Shown: piece by piece, positions 7,115-14,946 of the stretch | How the letters are laid out: the number at the start of each line of letters is the position of its first letter | Numbering within the stretch: position 1 is the stretch's first letter | Assembly: GCA_016180765.1 (NCBI GenBank) | Contig: JACPAP010000034.1 | Span: 1 to 18,313 of the forward strand | Length of the DNA: 18,313 nucleotides | Reading direction: 5' to 3' | From: Gemmatimonadota bacterium | GTDB taxonomy: Bacteria; Gemmatimonadota; Gemmatimonadetes; Gemmatimonadales; GWC2-71-9 | The notes under the pieces: generated by a model | What the model was told of the DNA's origin: nothing | Databases searched by the model: none | What the model saw: the letters and a program-made list of their open reading frames with translations, nothing else | Position numbers and translations under genes: made by a program

Positions 7115-8722
7115 CTAGAAGAACACGATGTACAACATGGCGGTGCACACGAGCACCCCCAGGCAAAGGATGTCGAACAGCAGGTCCCGCTGACCGATGG
7201 TGGCACCTACGGGAATTGGATCGGCCGCCGGGGCGGGTGGCGTGCTCACCGCAGGCGCGGGAGCGGAGACCGAGCGCCAGACCAGCAGGGCGGTGAGAGC
7301 CAGGCCAGCGATCCACATCTGGTCCAGGAACGCGGCGTCCGGCAGAACCAGCTTGACGCCGATCGTCACGGGGAGCGTGGCGGCCAGCACCCACACAGCG
7401 GCCTGCGCAGTCGCCCGCCGCCAGAACAACCCGCCCAGGAAGACCACGGCCACCCCTGGCGTGATCAAGCCCCAGAACTCCTGGATGTAGCTGAACACCC
7501 GCTCGAAGCGGCCCAGGAACGGCGCCCAGGCCGCAGCGACCAATAGCAAGACGACCGTGCTGGTGCGCCCCACCGCGATCAGCCGGCGTTCCGAGCTCTG
7601 GGGCCGCAGGTGCCTGCCGTACACGTCTACCGTGAAGATGGTGGCCGCCGAGTTCAGCATGGAATCCAGGCTGGACATGATCGCGCTGATCAGCGCGGCG
7701 AACACCAGCCCGGTGAGGCCGGCGGGGAGCAGACGCTCGACCAACATTGGGTAGGCCATGTCCGAGCGCGCCAACTCGCCGCGATAGAGTACCGACGCCA
7801 CGATCCCCGGAATCACCACGATGAATGGAATCGTGAGTTTGATGTAGGCGGCGAACACGGCGCCGTAGCGTCCCTGGTTGATGGTGCGCGCCGCCAAGGT
7901 GCGCTGGGTGATGAACTGGTTGCAGCCCCAATAGAACAGGTTCGCGATCCAGAGGCCACCGAAGAAGACTGCGAACCAGGGAAGCTCCGGGTGATCCAGA
8001 GGCAAGACCATGTGGAACTTGTCCCCCGCCTGCGCCATGAGCACGTCCCACCCGCCCAGCGCCCGAAGCCCCAGCAGGGTGGTAATCGCGCCGCCCAGGA
8101 GCAGCAGGATGCCTTGGACCAGGTCGGTCCACACTACGGCCTTGAGTCCACCGTACGCGGTATAGCCGCCGGCGAAGGCGGCCAGCAGGGCGATCCCGCC
8201 GGCCAACGGCCACCCGAAGATGGTCTTCAGCGCCAGGCCGCCCGAGTACAACACCGTGGCCATGGCTACGAAGACATATGCCAACAGCATGTACACCGCG
8301 AGCCAGCTCCGGGCCCGGGTATCGAAGCGGCGCTCCAGATACTCCGGCATGGTGGTGATCCGGAGTGCCAGCAGCTTCGGGAGGAAGCGGCGCTCCAGAT
8401 ACTCCGGCATGGTGGTGATCCGGAGTGCCAGCAGCTTCGGGAGGAACCACCGCGCCACCACGACGAGCGTGATGGCCGCCATCCATTCGTACGAGGCGAT
8501 CGCGAGGCCAAAGTCCACGCCCGATCCCGCCATCCCCACGAAATGCTCCGTGGAGATGTTGCTGGCGATCAGGCTCACGCCGATGAGCCACCAGGGCAGA
8601 GCTCGGCCCGCCAGGAAGTAGTCGGCCGCCACCCGCTCCCGGCGGCCGGCGACCAGGCCGATCACCGCGATGCCGAGGAAATAGGCGACGATGGCGGCGG
8701 TATCGAGCGGGGACCATTCCAT
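7115..8722 (-). CDS. Sodium/solute symporter (SSS family), probable galactose transporter
   Basis: This 535-residue membrane protein has some 13-14 helices of the SLC5/SSS type. Family features include ADYFLAGRALPWWLIG, SLIASNISTEHFVGMAG, TAYGGLKAVVWTDLVQG and SSLDSMLNSAATIFTVDVYGR. Sugar specificity is inferred from galK immediately downstream and galM across the divergent intergenic region. Residues 93-112 are repeated exactly at 113-132, so the protein is 20 residues longer than expected. The duplicated segment covers the cytoplasmic loop with the conserved ITTMPEYLERRF, which normally occurs once. The frame is kept, but folding may suffer. The ATG at 8722 has no strong ribosome binding site. 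Confidence 0.92.
   Translation of the reverse strand: MEWSPLDTAAIVAYFLGIAVIGLVAGRRERVAADYFLAGRALPWWLIGVSLIASNISTEHFVGMAGSGVDFGLAIASYEWMAAITLVVVARWFLPKLLALRITTMPEYLERRFLPKLLALRITTMPEYLERRFDTRARSWLAVYMLLAYVFVAMATVLYSGGLALKTIFGWPLAGGIALLAAFAGGYTAYGGLKAVVWTDLVQGILLLLGGAITTLLGLRALGGWDVLMAQAGDKFHMVLPLDHPELPWFAVFFGGLWIANLFYWGCNQFITQRTLAARTINQGRYGAVFAAYIKLTIPFIVVIPGIVASVLYRGELARSDMAYPMLVERLLPAGLTGLVFAALISAIMSSLDSMLNSAATIFTVDVYGRHLRPQSSERRLIAVGRTSTVVLLLVAAAWAPFLGRFERVFSYIQEFWGLITPGVAVVFLGGLFWRRATAQAAVWVLAATLPVTIGVKLVLPDAAFLDQMWIAGLALTALLVWRSVSAPAPAVSTPPAPAADPIPVGATIGQRDLLFDILCLGVLVCTAMLYIVFF
8324..8446. repeat. Perfect 60-bp tandem duplication inside the symporter gene
   Basis: Each base from 8324 to 8386 equals the base 60 positions later, giving a 123-bp tract of period 60 (about 2.05 copies) without a mismatch. 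It encodes FLPKLLALRITTMPEYLERR twice. Perfect identity at the DNA level means a very recent event in the cell or an assembly/sequencing duplication. Confidence 0.95.
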
Positions 8723-8817
8723 GGCGTCGGCCCCGAAGATGACCGGATACGCCGCCAGGGCAAGGGTGGGCGAGGCGTTGCGGGATTGGGCGGTGCGCGG
8801 TTTCTTCTCCCTAGCCC

Positions 8818-11328
8818 ATGCGTCCGCTCATTCCCACCCCCCTGCTCCTTGCCTTGGCGCTGACCACCTGTGGTGAGGGCCCACCCCCCATCCTCGAGAA
8901 AGGCGCCGTCCTCGCGCGCCAGAGCTGGTGGGATAATCGCGACTGGTCGTGGTACCAGGAGCGCATCCCGTTCTTCGAGTCGCCCGATGGCGCCATTGAC
9001 GCCACGTATTACTACCGCTGGGAGCTGGTCACCAAGCACCTGACCTACGGCTCCCCCGAGACCGGATACACGTTTACCGAATTCATTGACCGGCCGTTCT
9101 GGTCCGGTGCGTACGGCGCCATCAGCTGCCCGCTGGGCCATCAGTTCTACGAGGTGCGCTGGCTCAAGGACCGCCGCATCATCGAGGATTTCGCCCGCTA
9201 CTGGTTCGAGACGCCCGGCGCCCAGCCGCGGAGCTACAGCAACTGGTACGGCGACGCGATGTGGGCCACGTACTTGGTCCTGGGCGACACGGCGTTCCTC
9301 CGAACTGTGCTGCCGCACATGAAGGCTCAGTACGCCGGCTGGTTGGCGGAGCATTGGGACCCGGCGCACGGCATGTTCCGGTGGGACGGGATGCACGACG
9401 GGATGGAGACGAACATCAACAGCCGGCAGACCGGGGACGAGTTCGCGGGCGCCGAAGGCTACCGCCCCACGCTCAACAGCTACCTGTACGCCGACGCGCT
9501 GGCGATCTCCCGGGCGGCGGCGGTCCTCGGGGACTCGGCCAGGACCGAGGGCTACGGGGCGCGCGCTGCGACGTTGAAGCGGCGAGTGCAGGCGGAGCTG
9601 TGGGATCCCAAGCGGGAGTTCTTTTTCCACCAGTTCGCGCAAGACGAGCAGGGCGGGATCAAGGCCAAAGATCTCACTTACGAGACCGGCAAGCACGCAG
9701 GAAATCCGCGCGGTCGGGAGGAGATCGGCTTCGTCCCGTGGCAATTCAACCTGCCGGACCCCGGCTACGAAGCCGCCTGGAAGTTTCTCATGGACCCGGC
9801 GTACTTCTCGGCGCCGTTTGGTCCCACCACCGTGGAGCGGAACGATCCCCAGTTCTACGTCTCGCCCCGGTGTTGTGTGTGGAGCGGGAATTCGTGGCCG
9901 TACGCCACCACCCAGACACTGGTCGCCTTCGCCAACCTGCTCAACAACTATCAGCAATCGTACGTGACCAAGGCGGATTATTTCCGATTGCTCCAGACCT
10001 ATACCCGGACCCAACGGCGCGAGGGCCGGCCCTACATCGCCGAGGCGGCCGACCCCTTCACCGGCTCGTGGGACGGACACAACACGTTCTATCACAGCGA
10101 GCATTACTTCCACTCGGGCTACGTGGACCTGATCATCACCGGCCTGGTGGGGCTGCGCCCGCGGTCCGACGATACGCTGGAGGTGAACCCCCTGGCGCCC
10201 GATGACTGGCCCTACTTCGTTCTGGAGGACGTGTTCTACCGCGGGCGTCGCGTGAGTGTCATCTGGGACCGAGACGGCTCGCGATACGAGCGAGGCGCTG
10301 GCCTGTCGCTGCACGTGGACGGCCGCCGGATAGCGATGGCTCCTGCTCTGGGGAGGCTGAAGGCGAAGATGCCCCGGGCCCGCCATCCGGAGCCGGCCCA
10401 ACGGATGCGGAACCTGGCGGTCAACAATGGGCGCGGCGCGTACCCCTGGGTGACCGCCTCGTACAGTGCGCCGGAGCATCCCGCGTTCTACGCGATTGAC
10501 GGGAACTACTGGTACCATCAGTCGCCGCCTAATCGCTGGACCGCTTCCGGGTCGGGCAACCAGCAGGATTGGCTGGTGCTCGATTTCGGGGTCGAGCGGC
10601 CGGTCGAGACGTTGAAGCTGTACTTCCTGAACGACAGCACGGACGTCAAACCGCCGGCGCGCTACGAGGTCCAGCTTTGGAAGGACGGCGCCTGGGTGGA
10701 GGTGCCGGACCAACGCCGTAGCCCGGCACAGCCCGGGGGACGCCGGGCCAACCTCGTGGCGTTCCGGCCCATCACCACATCCAAGCTGCGCGTGGTCTTG
10801 ACGCACCGGCCGGGGAAGTCGAGCGGGCTCACGGAAATCGAGGCGTGGGCCCGCGTGCCGTTGCCCCTGGCGCCGCCCACGGCTCCGGCACACAACATCG
10901 CCTACGGCGCCGCGGCCTCGGCGTCGTTCAGCGCGCCGGGGGACAGCGCCACCGAGGTGAACGACCTGCGGATCGCGTTCACCTATTACTCGCGTAACCG
11001 CTGGAGCGCGTTGGGCTCGCCCCATCGGCGGGACTGGATTCAGCTGGACTTCGGCCGGCGCCGCCCGGTGCGGCAAGTGGAGCTGTACCTGTGGGGCGAC
11101 AACGTCAGGGTCCGTGCTCCCAGGCGGTTTGCGGTGCAAGTCTGGGACGGGACCCGGTGGGCGGACGTCCGGGTCGAGAGCCAGCTTCCCCGAACCCCCA
11201 CCACGTGGGCGGTGAACACCGTGCGGGTCGAGCCGGTGGAGACCGAGAAGCTTCGCGTGGTCTTCGAGCACGACCTTCCGGCGGTCAGTGGAGTAACGGA
11301 GTTGATCGTGTGGGACCAGATTCCATGA
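8818..11328 (+). CDS. Exported MGH1-like glycoside hydrolase with two discoidin (F5/8 type C) domains
   Basis: The 836-residue protein has an N-terminal signal (PLLLALALTTC) that may be a lipoprotein signal with an atypical TTC lipobox. Residues about 25-500 form an (alpha/alpha)6 catalytic domain of the MGH1/GH63-like type, with segments such as YYYRWELVTKHL, SYSNWYGDAMWATYL, WDGMHDGMETNIN, YRPTLNSYLYADALA and WSGNSWPYATTQTL. A beta-sandwich (LEVNPLAPDDWPYFVLEDV) closes it. Two discoidin-like carbohydrate-binding domains follow, beginning near 531 (RNLAVNNG) and 691 (HNIAYGAAA). The stop overlaps the galM start (ATGA), so the two are translationally coupled. With galK and the symporter alongside, the enzyme may release galactose from an extracellular glycan; that is inference. 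The CAZy family is uncertain. Confidence 0.82.
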   Translation: MRPLIPTPLLLALALTTCGEGPPPILEKGAVLARQSWWDNRDWSWYQERIPFFESPDGAIDATYYYRWELVTKHLTYGSPETGYTFTEFIDRPFWSGAYGAISCPLGHQFYEVRWLKDRRIIEDFARYWFETPGAQPRSYSNWYGDAMWATYLVLGDTAFLRTVLPHMKAQYAGWLAEHWDPAHGMFRWDGMHDGMETNINSRQTGDEFAGAEGYRPTLNSYLYADALAISRAAAVLGDSARTEGYGARAATLKRRVQAELWDPKREFFFHQFAQDEQGGIKAKDLTYETGKHAGNPRGREEIGFVPWQFNLPDPGYEAAWKFLMDPAYFSAPFGPTTVERNDPQFYVSPRCCVWSGNSWPYATTQTLVAFANLLNNYQQSYVTKADYFRLLQTYTRTQRREGRPYIAEAADPFTGSWDGHNTFYHSEHYFHSGYVDLIITGLVGLRPRSDDTLEVNPLAPDDWPYFVLEDVFYRGRRVSVIWDRDGSRYERGAGLSLHVDGRRIAMAPALGRLKAKMPRARHPEPAQRMRNLAVNNGRGAYPWVTASYSAPEHPAFYAIDGNYWYHQSPPNRWTASGSGNQQDWLVLDFGVERPVETLKLYFLNDSTDVKPPARYEVQLWKDGAWVEVPDQRRSPAQPGGRRANLVAFRPITTSKLRVVLTHRPGKSSGLTEIEAWARVPLPLAPPTAPAHNIAYGAAASASFSAPGDSATEVNDLRIAFTYYSRNRWSALGSPHRRDWIQLDFGRRRPVRQVELYLWGDNVRVRAPRRFAVQVWDGTRWADVRVESQLPRTPTTWAVNTVRVEPVETEKLRVVFEHDLPAVSGVTELIVWDQIP

Positions 11329-12455
11329 GAACCGTATTGCTTGCCGCGTGGCTGCCTGTCGCGGGGGCATGCGCGCAAGATCGGGAGGCCAGCATCAACC
11401 GAGCGCCATTCGGAACCATGCCGGACGGAAGCGCGGTGGAGGTGTTCACCCTCACCAATGCCCGCGGCACCGAGCTCCGCGCCATCACGTATGGCGCCAT
11501 CATCGTCTCGCTCCGGGTACCGGATCGGGCGGGGCAGATGGATGACATCGTGCTGGGCTACGAGTCCCTGGAAGGGTACCTGGGTGATTCGCCCTACTTC
11601 GGGGCGATCGTGGGGCGGTACGGCAACCGCATCGCGAAGGGGCGGTTCAGGCTGGATGGCAAGACCTATCGGTTGGCGATGAACAACGGACCCAACCACC
11701 TGCACGGCGGCATCAAGGGGTTCGACAAAGTCGTGTGGCGGGCCGAGCCGTTCCACCACGACAGCGGCGCGGGTGTCGTTTTCACCCACACGAGCCCGGA
11801 CGGCGACGAAGGATATCCCGGGACGCTTGCGGCGCGAGTCACCTACACGCTCACCGACCGTGACGAGCTGATCGTGGATTACCGTGCTACCACCGACCAA
11901 CCGACGCCGGTCAATCTGACCCAGCACACCTACTTCAACCTGTCGGGCGATGGGCGGCGGGACATCCTGAGCCATGAGCTGTTGATCAACGCGGACTCCT
12001 TCACCCCGGTGGACTCGACGCTCATTCCGACCGGCGTGATCGCGCCTGTGGAGGGCACGCCATTCGATTTCCGCACGCGCACGGCGGTCGGCTCGAGGAT
12101 CGAGGCAGACCATCAACAGCTACGGTTCGGCGGCGGGTACGACCACAACTTCGTGTTGCGGCAGGAGGACGCGGCCATCGGCCATGCGGCGCAGGTGGTC
12201 GAGCCTTCCACCGGCCGCACGCTCGACATCTACACCACCGAGCCCGGGTTGCAGTTCTATTCCGGCAATTTTCTGGACGGTAGTATCACGGGGAAGGGCG
12301 GCCGCGTCTATCGCCGTCGTTACGGCTTCTGCCTCGAGACGCAACACTACCCGGACTCGCCGAACCAAGCTCGGTTTCCCTCCACCATCTTGCGGCCCGG
12401 GCACGAATACCGTTCCCGAACGGTATTCGTGTTCGGGGCCGAGAGCGCCCGCTGA
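11325..12455 (+). CDS. galM: Galactose mutarotase (aldose 1-epimerase), exported
   Basis: The 376-residue enzyme interconverts the alpha and beta anomers of galactose and other aldoses, supplying alpha-galactose to galactokinase. Conserved motifs are GRYGNRIAKGRF (98-109), NHLHGG (124-129), TQHTYFNLSG with H201, YDHNFVL with D273, and the catalytic glutamate E338 in LETQHYPDS; these match the two His, the Asp and the Glu of the GalM active site. A signal peptide (MRTVLLAAWLPVAGACAQ) indicates periplasmic or lipid-anchored placement, alongside the exported glycosidase. The ATG overlaps the preceding stop as ATGA, and its own stop overlaps the next start as TGATG. An upstream in-frame extension exists only as a shadow of the glycosidase gene. 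Confidence 0.95.
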   Translation: MRTVLLAAWLPVAGACAQDREASINRAPFGTMPDGSAVEVFTLTNARGTELRAITYGAIIVSLRVPDRAGQMDDIVLGYESLEGYLGDSPYFGAIVGRYGNRIAKGRFRLDGKTYRLAMNNGPNHLHGGIKGFDKVVWRAEPFHHDSGAGVVFTHTSPDGDEGYPGTLAARVTYTLTDRDELIVDYRATTDQPTPVNLTQHTYFNLSGDGRRDILSHELLINADSFTPVDSTLIPTGVIAPVEGTPFDFRTRTAVGSRIEADHQQLRFGGGYDHNFVLRQEDAAIGHAAQVVEPSTGRTLDIYTTEPGLQFYSGNFLDGSITGKGGRVYRRRYGFCLETQHYPDSPNQARFPSTILRPGHEYRSRTVFVFGAESAR

Positions 12456-13003
12456 TGGCATTCATCTCCTACGTTCCGGAGGACCAGATCCCGGAGGGCG
12501 ACCGGGTTCCGGACCGGGACCACATCCTCCGCATTCACGGCGTGCACCCGCGAACCATGCGGCAGCACTACGATCTCTACCTCGAGTTGATGAGGGGCCC
12601 AGGCCCGCTCAGCCGCATCCAGCGGGAGATGATCGCCGTCGCCGTATCGGCGGCGAACCACTGTCACTACTGAGTGGTCCATCACGGGGCGGGCCTCCGT
12701 CAGCTGTTGCACGCCCAGGGCCGGTCTGTGGAAGAGACCGACGCCTTGATCACTGCCCTGGTCGAAGATCCCGGCACGGCGGACATCCCGCCGGCCGATC
12801 GGGCGATGCTCGAGTATGCGGCCCAGCTCACCGGTGCGCCGCCCACGATCACGGCCGAGACGATTAACCGCCTCCGCCACGTTGGGTTCGACGATCGCGC
12901 CATCCACGACATCTGCGCCGTGGCCGCGTACTACGCTTTCGTGAACCGAATTGCCGATGGGCTCGGCGTGGAGCTCGAGGAACGCTTCACCACCGGGCCG
13001 TAG
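12455..13003 (+). CDS. AhpD/CMD-family peroxidase-related protein, probable selenoprotein (Sec73)
   Basis: One frame of 182 codons is split only by a TGA at 12671-12673. Both sides match the carboxymuconolactone decarboxylase/AhpD 'peroxidase-related enzyme' family: PLSRIQREMIAVAVSAANHCHY before it, VVHHGAGLR after it, then FVNRIADGLGVEL near the end. The family has CxxC here; this gene has C70-H-Y-TGA73. E58, C70, position 73 and H77 reproduce the spacing of Mycobacterium tuberculosis AhpD E118, C130, C133 and H137, so the TGA replaces the peroxidatic cysteine. That is the classic place for selenocysteine, and AhpD-like CxxU selenoproteins are known. A SECIS-like hairpin follows. Translation is coupled to galM by TGATG. 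The alternative is a TGC/TGT-to-TGA nonsense mutation; without readthrough the gene yields a 72-residue stub. Confidence 0.8.
12692..12722 (+). promoter_or_regulatory. Candidate bacterial SECIS element in the coding region
   Basis: Downstream of the TGA (12671-12673), a lower stem GGCCT/GGGCC (12692-12696 with 12718-12722, one G-U pair) carries an apical stem CGTCA/TGCACG (12698-12702 with 12708-12713, one bulged C). A 5-nt loop GCTGT begins with G. The loop starts 29 nt after the TGA, inside the spacing described for bacterial SECIS elements. Folding was done by eye. Confidence 0.5.
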
Positions 13004-13398
13004 ATGACCCCCACCAGGCCGCCGTAAACCAAGTGGCCCACCAGGCTTCCCATGATCATGCGGGCGTCTCCGCCGGAGAAGATGCTGCCTCCCATCATCG
13101 GGGTGACGACGATCTGTGCGACAAGAAACACCACGAACCCGTAGATCGCCCCGCGAAGCGCGGGCGCACCGGGAAGGAACGCCGCCACGACGACGGCGTA
13201 GATGAGAGCCAGCGTGAGACCAATGAGCAGGTGCACGCCCCAGCCGGCCACGGCGCCGATGTGCAGGAAGCTCCCCAGCATCTCGCCGATGGGCATCTTC
13301 GGCATCCCCATCAGCGGGGCGGCCAGCATCAGCATGGTCATGACCGCCGTTCCCGCGAGGCCCGCCAGGAGGCTGCGGCCGAAGTTCAGGTTCGCCAT
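12931..13398 (-). CDS. DUF6789-like small membrane protein
   Basis: The 155-residue protein has four hydrophobic segments (LLAGLAGTAVMTMLMLAAPLMG, GVHLLIGLTLALIYAVVVAAFL, AIYGFVVFLVAQIVVTPMMGG, LVGHLVYGGLVGVIYG). This is the pattern of DUF6789-type proteins of unknown function. I chose the ATG at 13398 because GGAG lies 8 nt upstream and the protein begins MANLNFGRS; the open frame extends 15 codons further. The last codons overlap the 3' end of the CMD peroxidase gene by 73 bp on the opposite strand, and its polar tail (SSSSTPSPSA) is the antisense of that gene. Its upstream region carries a GGGAAC-N18-ATT element like those of the redox genes nearby, hinting at a stress role. Confidence 0.72.
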   Translation of the reverse strand: MANLNFGRSLLAGLAGTAVMTMLMLAAPLMGMPKMPIGEMLGSFLHIGAVAGWGVHLLIGLTLALIYAVVVAAFLPGAPALRGAIYGFVVFLVAQIVVTPMMGGSIFSGGDARMIMGSLVGHLVYGGLVGVIYGPVVKRSSSSTPSPSAIRFTKA

Positions 13399-13444
13399 GA
13401 TTGGTTCTCCGTCCCCGGTGTAGTTGGTTGGGTTCTTGTCCACG

Positions 13445-13471
13445 AATCCCTAGGCAGGCCCGAAGGTTCCC
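13445..13471 (-). promoter_or_regulatory. Candidate ECF (SigR/SigH-type) promoter of the DUF6789-like gene
   Basis: On the minus strand, GGGAAC (13466-13471) is followed after 18 nt by ATT (13445-13447). This is one base from the GGGAAY-N18-GTT consensus of SigR/SigH-class sigma factors. It lies about 47 bp upstream of the ATG and diverges from the matching promoter of the reductase gene. Confidence 0.4.
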
Positions 13472-13503
13472 TCTCGGAAGGCGGACCGCTGGGCCGGGGG
13501 TCT

Positions 13504-13530
13504 GGGAACCAAACGCTGCGCCCAGCTGTT
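13504..13530 (+). promoter_or_regulatory. Candidate ECF (SigR/SigH-type) promoter of the flavoprotein reductase gene
   Basis: GGGAAC (13504-13509), then 18 nt, then GTT (13528-13530), fits the SigR/SigH promoter consensus. Transcription would begin near 13537, leaving a leader of about 30 nt that contains the GGAGGTGA ribosome binding site. CTGGGAAC also occurs in front of the sigma gene. Confidence 0.6.
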
Positions 13531-13567
13531 TGTAGCCCAAACCGTCTAAGCCGCATGGAGGTGAGAC

Positions 13568-14902
13568 GTGAAGCAGTTCGACGCCATCGTGATCGGGTCC
13601 GGGCAGGCCGGGAACCCTTTGGCACATCGGCTCGCCGACCGCGGCTGGACCGTCGCGCTCATTGAACGGGAGCACCTGGGCGGATCCTGCATCAACTACG
13701 GGTGCACGCCGACGAAGACTATGCTGGCCAGCGCCCAGGTCGCCCACTCCGCGCGGCGTGCGCAGCAGTTCGGGGTGCGCGCGGGAGAGGTCGCGATCGA
13801 TCTCCCCAAGGTTGTCGCTCGGAAGAACGCCATCGTGCAACAGTGGCGGACCGGTCAGGAACGCCAAGCCGCCAAGCGCCCCACCATCACGTTATTCCGT
13901 GGGGCGGCGCGCTTTACCGGTCCACACGTTGTGGACCTAGATGGCCAAGCGCTCTCGGGCAAGCACGTCTACATCAATACGGGCACCAGCCCGCTCATCC
14001 CGCCCATCGCCGGTATCGAGCGGGTCCCCTATCTCACCAACCACTTGTTGGTCGTGGGGGCCAGCTACGTCGGCCTGGAGTTCGGGCAGATGTTCCGCCG
14101 CTTCGGGAGCCGAGTGACCGTGGTCGAGTTCGCCGACCAGATCGTGCCGCGTGAGGATGCGGACGTGGCGGAGGCGCTCGAGCAGGCGTTGGCGGCAGAG
14201 GGAATCGGTTTTCTCAAAGCCGCGCAGGTCACCGAGGTCGCCAAAGCCGGCGGAGGGGTTCGCGCCAGCACCAGGCTCCGCAGCGGGCGGCCGGGACCCG
14301 TCATCGACGCGTCCCACATCCTCCTGGCCGTGGGCCGCCAGCCGAACACGGAGGATCTGGGACTGGATGCGGCAGGGGTGGAAACCAACCGTGGGTGGAT
14401 CAAGGTGAACGAGTTCCTCGAGACCAACGTCGCTGGTGTGTATGGACTGGGCGACGTGACCGGCGGCCCCGCCTTCACCCACATCAGCTACAACGATTTC
14501 CAGATCGTGTTCCACAACCTATTTGAGGAGTCCAAGCTCTCGACCCAGGGACGGCTTATCCCCTACGCGCTGTTCACCGATCCCGAGCTGGGGCGGGTGG
14601 GGCTCACGGAGAAGGAAGCGCGCGCCATTGGGCGGCCGGTCAAGGTCGGCGTCATTCCTATGAGCCACGTGGCCCGGGCCATCGAGCGGGATGAGACGGC
14701 GGGGCTGATGAAAGTGGTGGTGGACGCGACCACGGACCGGATCATCGGCGCCGCGATCCTCGGAGCCGGGGGCGGGGAGCTGGTGCAAGCCCTCATGGCC
14801 CTTATGATGGCCGATGCGCCCTGGAAGCTCTTCTACCGGGCGGTCTACATCCATCCGACGATGACCGAGGGATTCTTCGCGTTGATGGACAGCGTCAAGT
14901 AA
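13568..14902 (+). CDS. Mercuric reductase/RclA-like FAD-dependent disulfide oxidoreductase
   Basis: The 444-residue flavoprotein is a class I pyridine nucleotide-disulfide oxidoreductase that passes electrons from NAD(P)H through FAD to a redox disulfide. The FAD motif is VIGSGQAG (8-15). The active cysteines are C41 and C46 in GGSCINYGCTPTK. The NAD(P) motif is VVGASYVGLE (162-171), and GLGDVTGGPAFTH binds the FAD tail. The C-terminal dimer domain ends YIHPTMTEGFFALM. It starts at GTG 13568 with GGAGGTGAG upstream. About 11-12 residues usually found between VPYLTN (153-158) and HLLVVG (159-164) are missing, in frame. Lacking the N-terminal MerA metal domain, it is more likely a stress reductase (RclA-like) than true MerA. 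Promoter and neighbours suggest control by the adjacent sigma factor. Confidence 0.88.
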   Translation: MKQFDAIVIGSGQAGNPLAHRLADRGWTVALIEREHLGGSCINYGCTPTKTMLASAQVAHSARRAQQFGVRAGEVAIDLPKVVARKNAIVQQWRTGQERQAAKRPTITLFRGAARFTGPHVVDLDGQALSGKHVYINTGTSPLIPPIAGIERVPYLTNHLLVVGASYVGLEFGQMFRRFGSRVTVVEFADQIVPREDADVAEALEQALAAEGIGFLKAAQVTEVAKAGGGVRASTRLRSGRPGPVIDASHILLAVGRQPNTEDLGLDAAGVETNRGWIKVNEFLETNVAGVYGLGDVTGGPAFTHISYNDFQIVFHNLFEESKLSTQGRLIPYALFTDPELGRVGLTEKEARAIGRPVKVGVIPMSHVARAIERDETAGLMKVVVDATTDRIIGAAILGAGGGELVQALMALMMADAPWKLFYRAVYIHPTMTEGFFALMDSVK

Positions 14903-14946
14903 GGGGGGTACACTACCTCTTCCTCGGGCGCTCGGGTGGCGCGCCT

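Noticed and set aside
6116..7546. A 476-codon plus-strand ORF opposite galK
   Set aside because: It is antisense to a gene with all galactokinase motifs and has no recognisable features of its own.
6873..8717. A 614-codon alternative-frame ORF over the symporter and start of galK
   Set aside because: The other frame encodes the conserved transporter with membrane helices; this one has low-complexity GC-rich translation.
8662..11370. A 902-codon open frame on the minus strand opposite the glycosidase gene
   Set aside because: It is proline/arginine-rich without domain motifs and mirrors a clearly conserved plus-strand gene; such long antisense frames arise from high GC at third codon positions.
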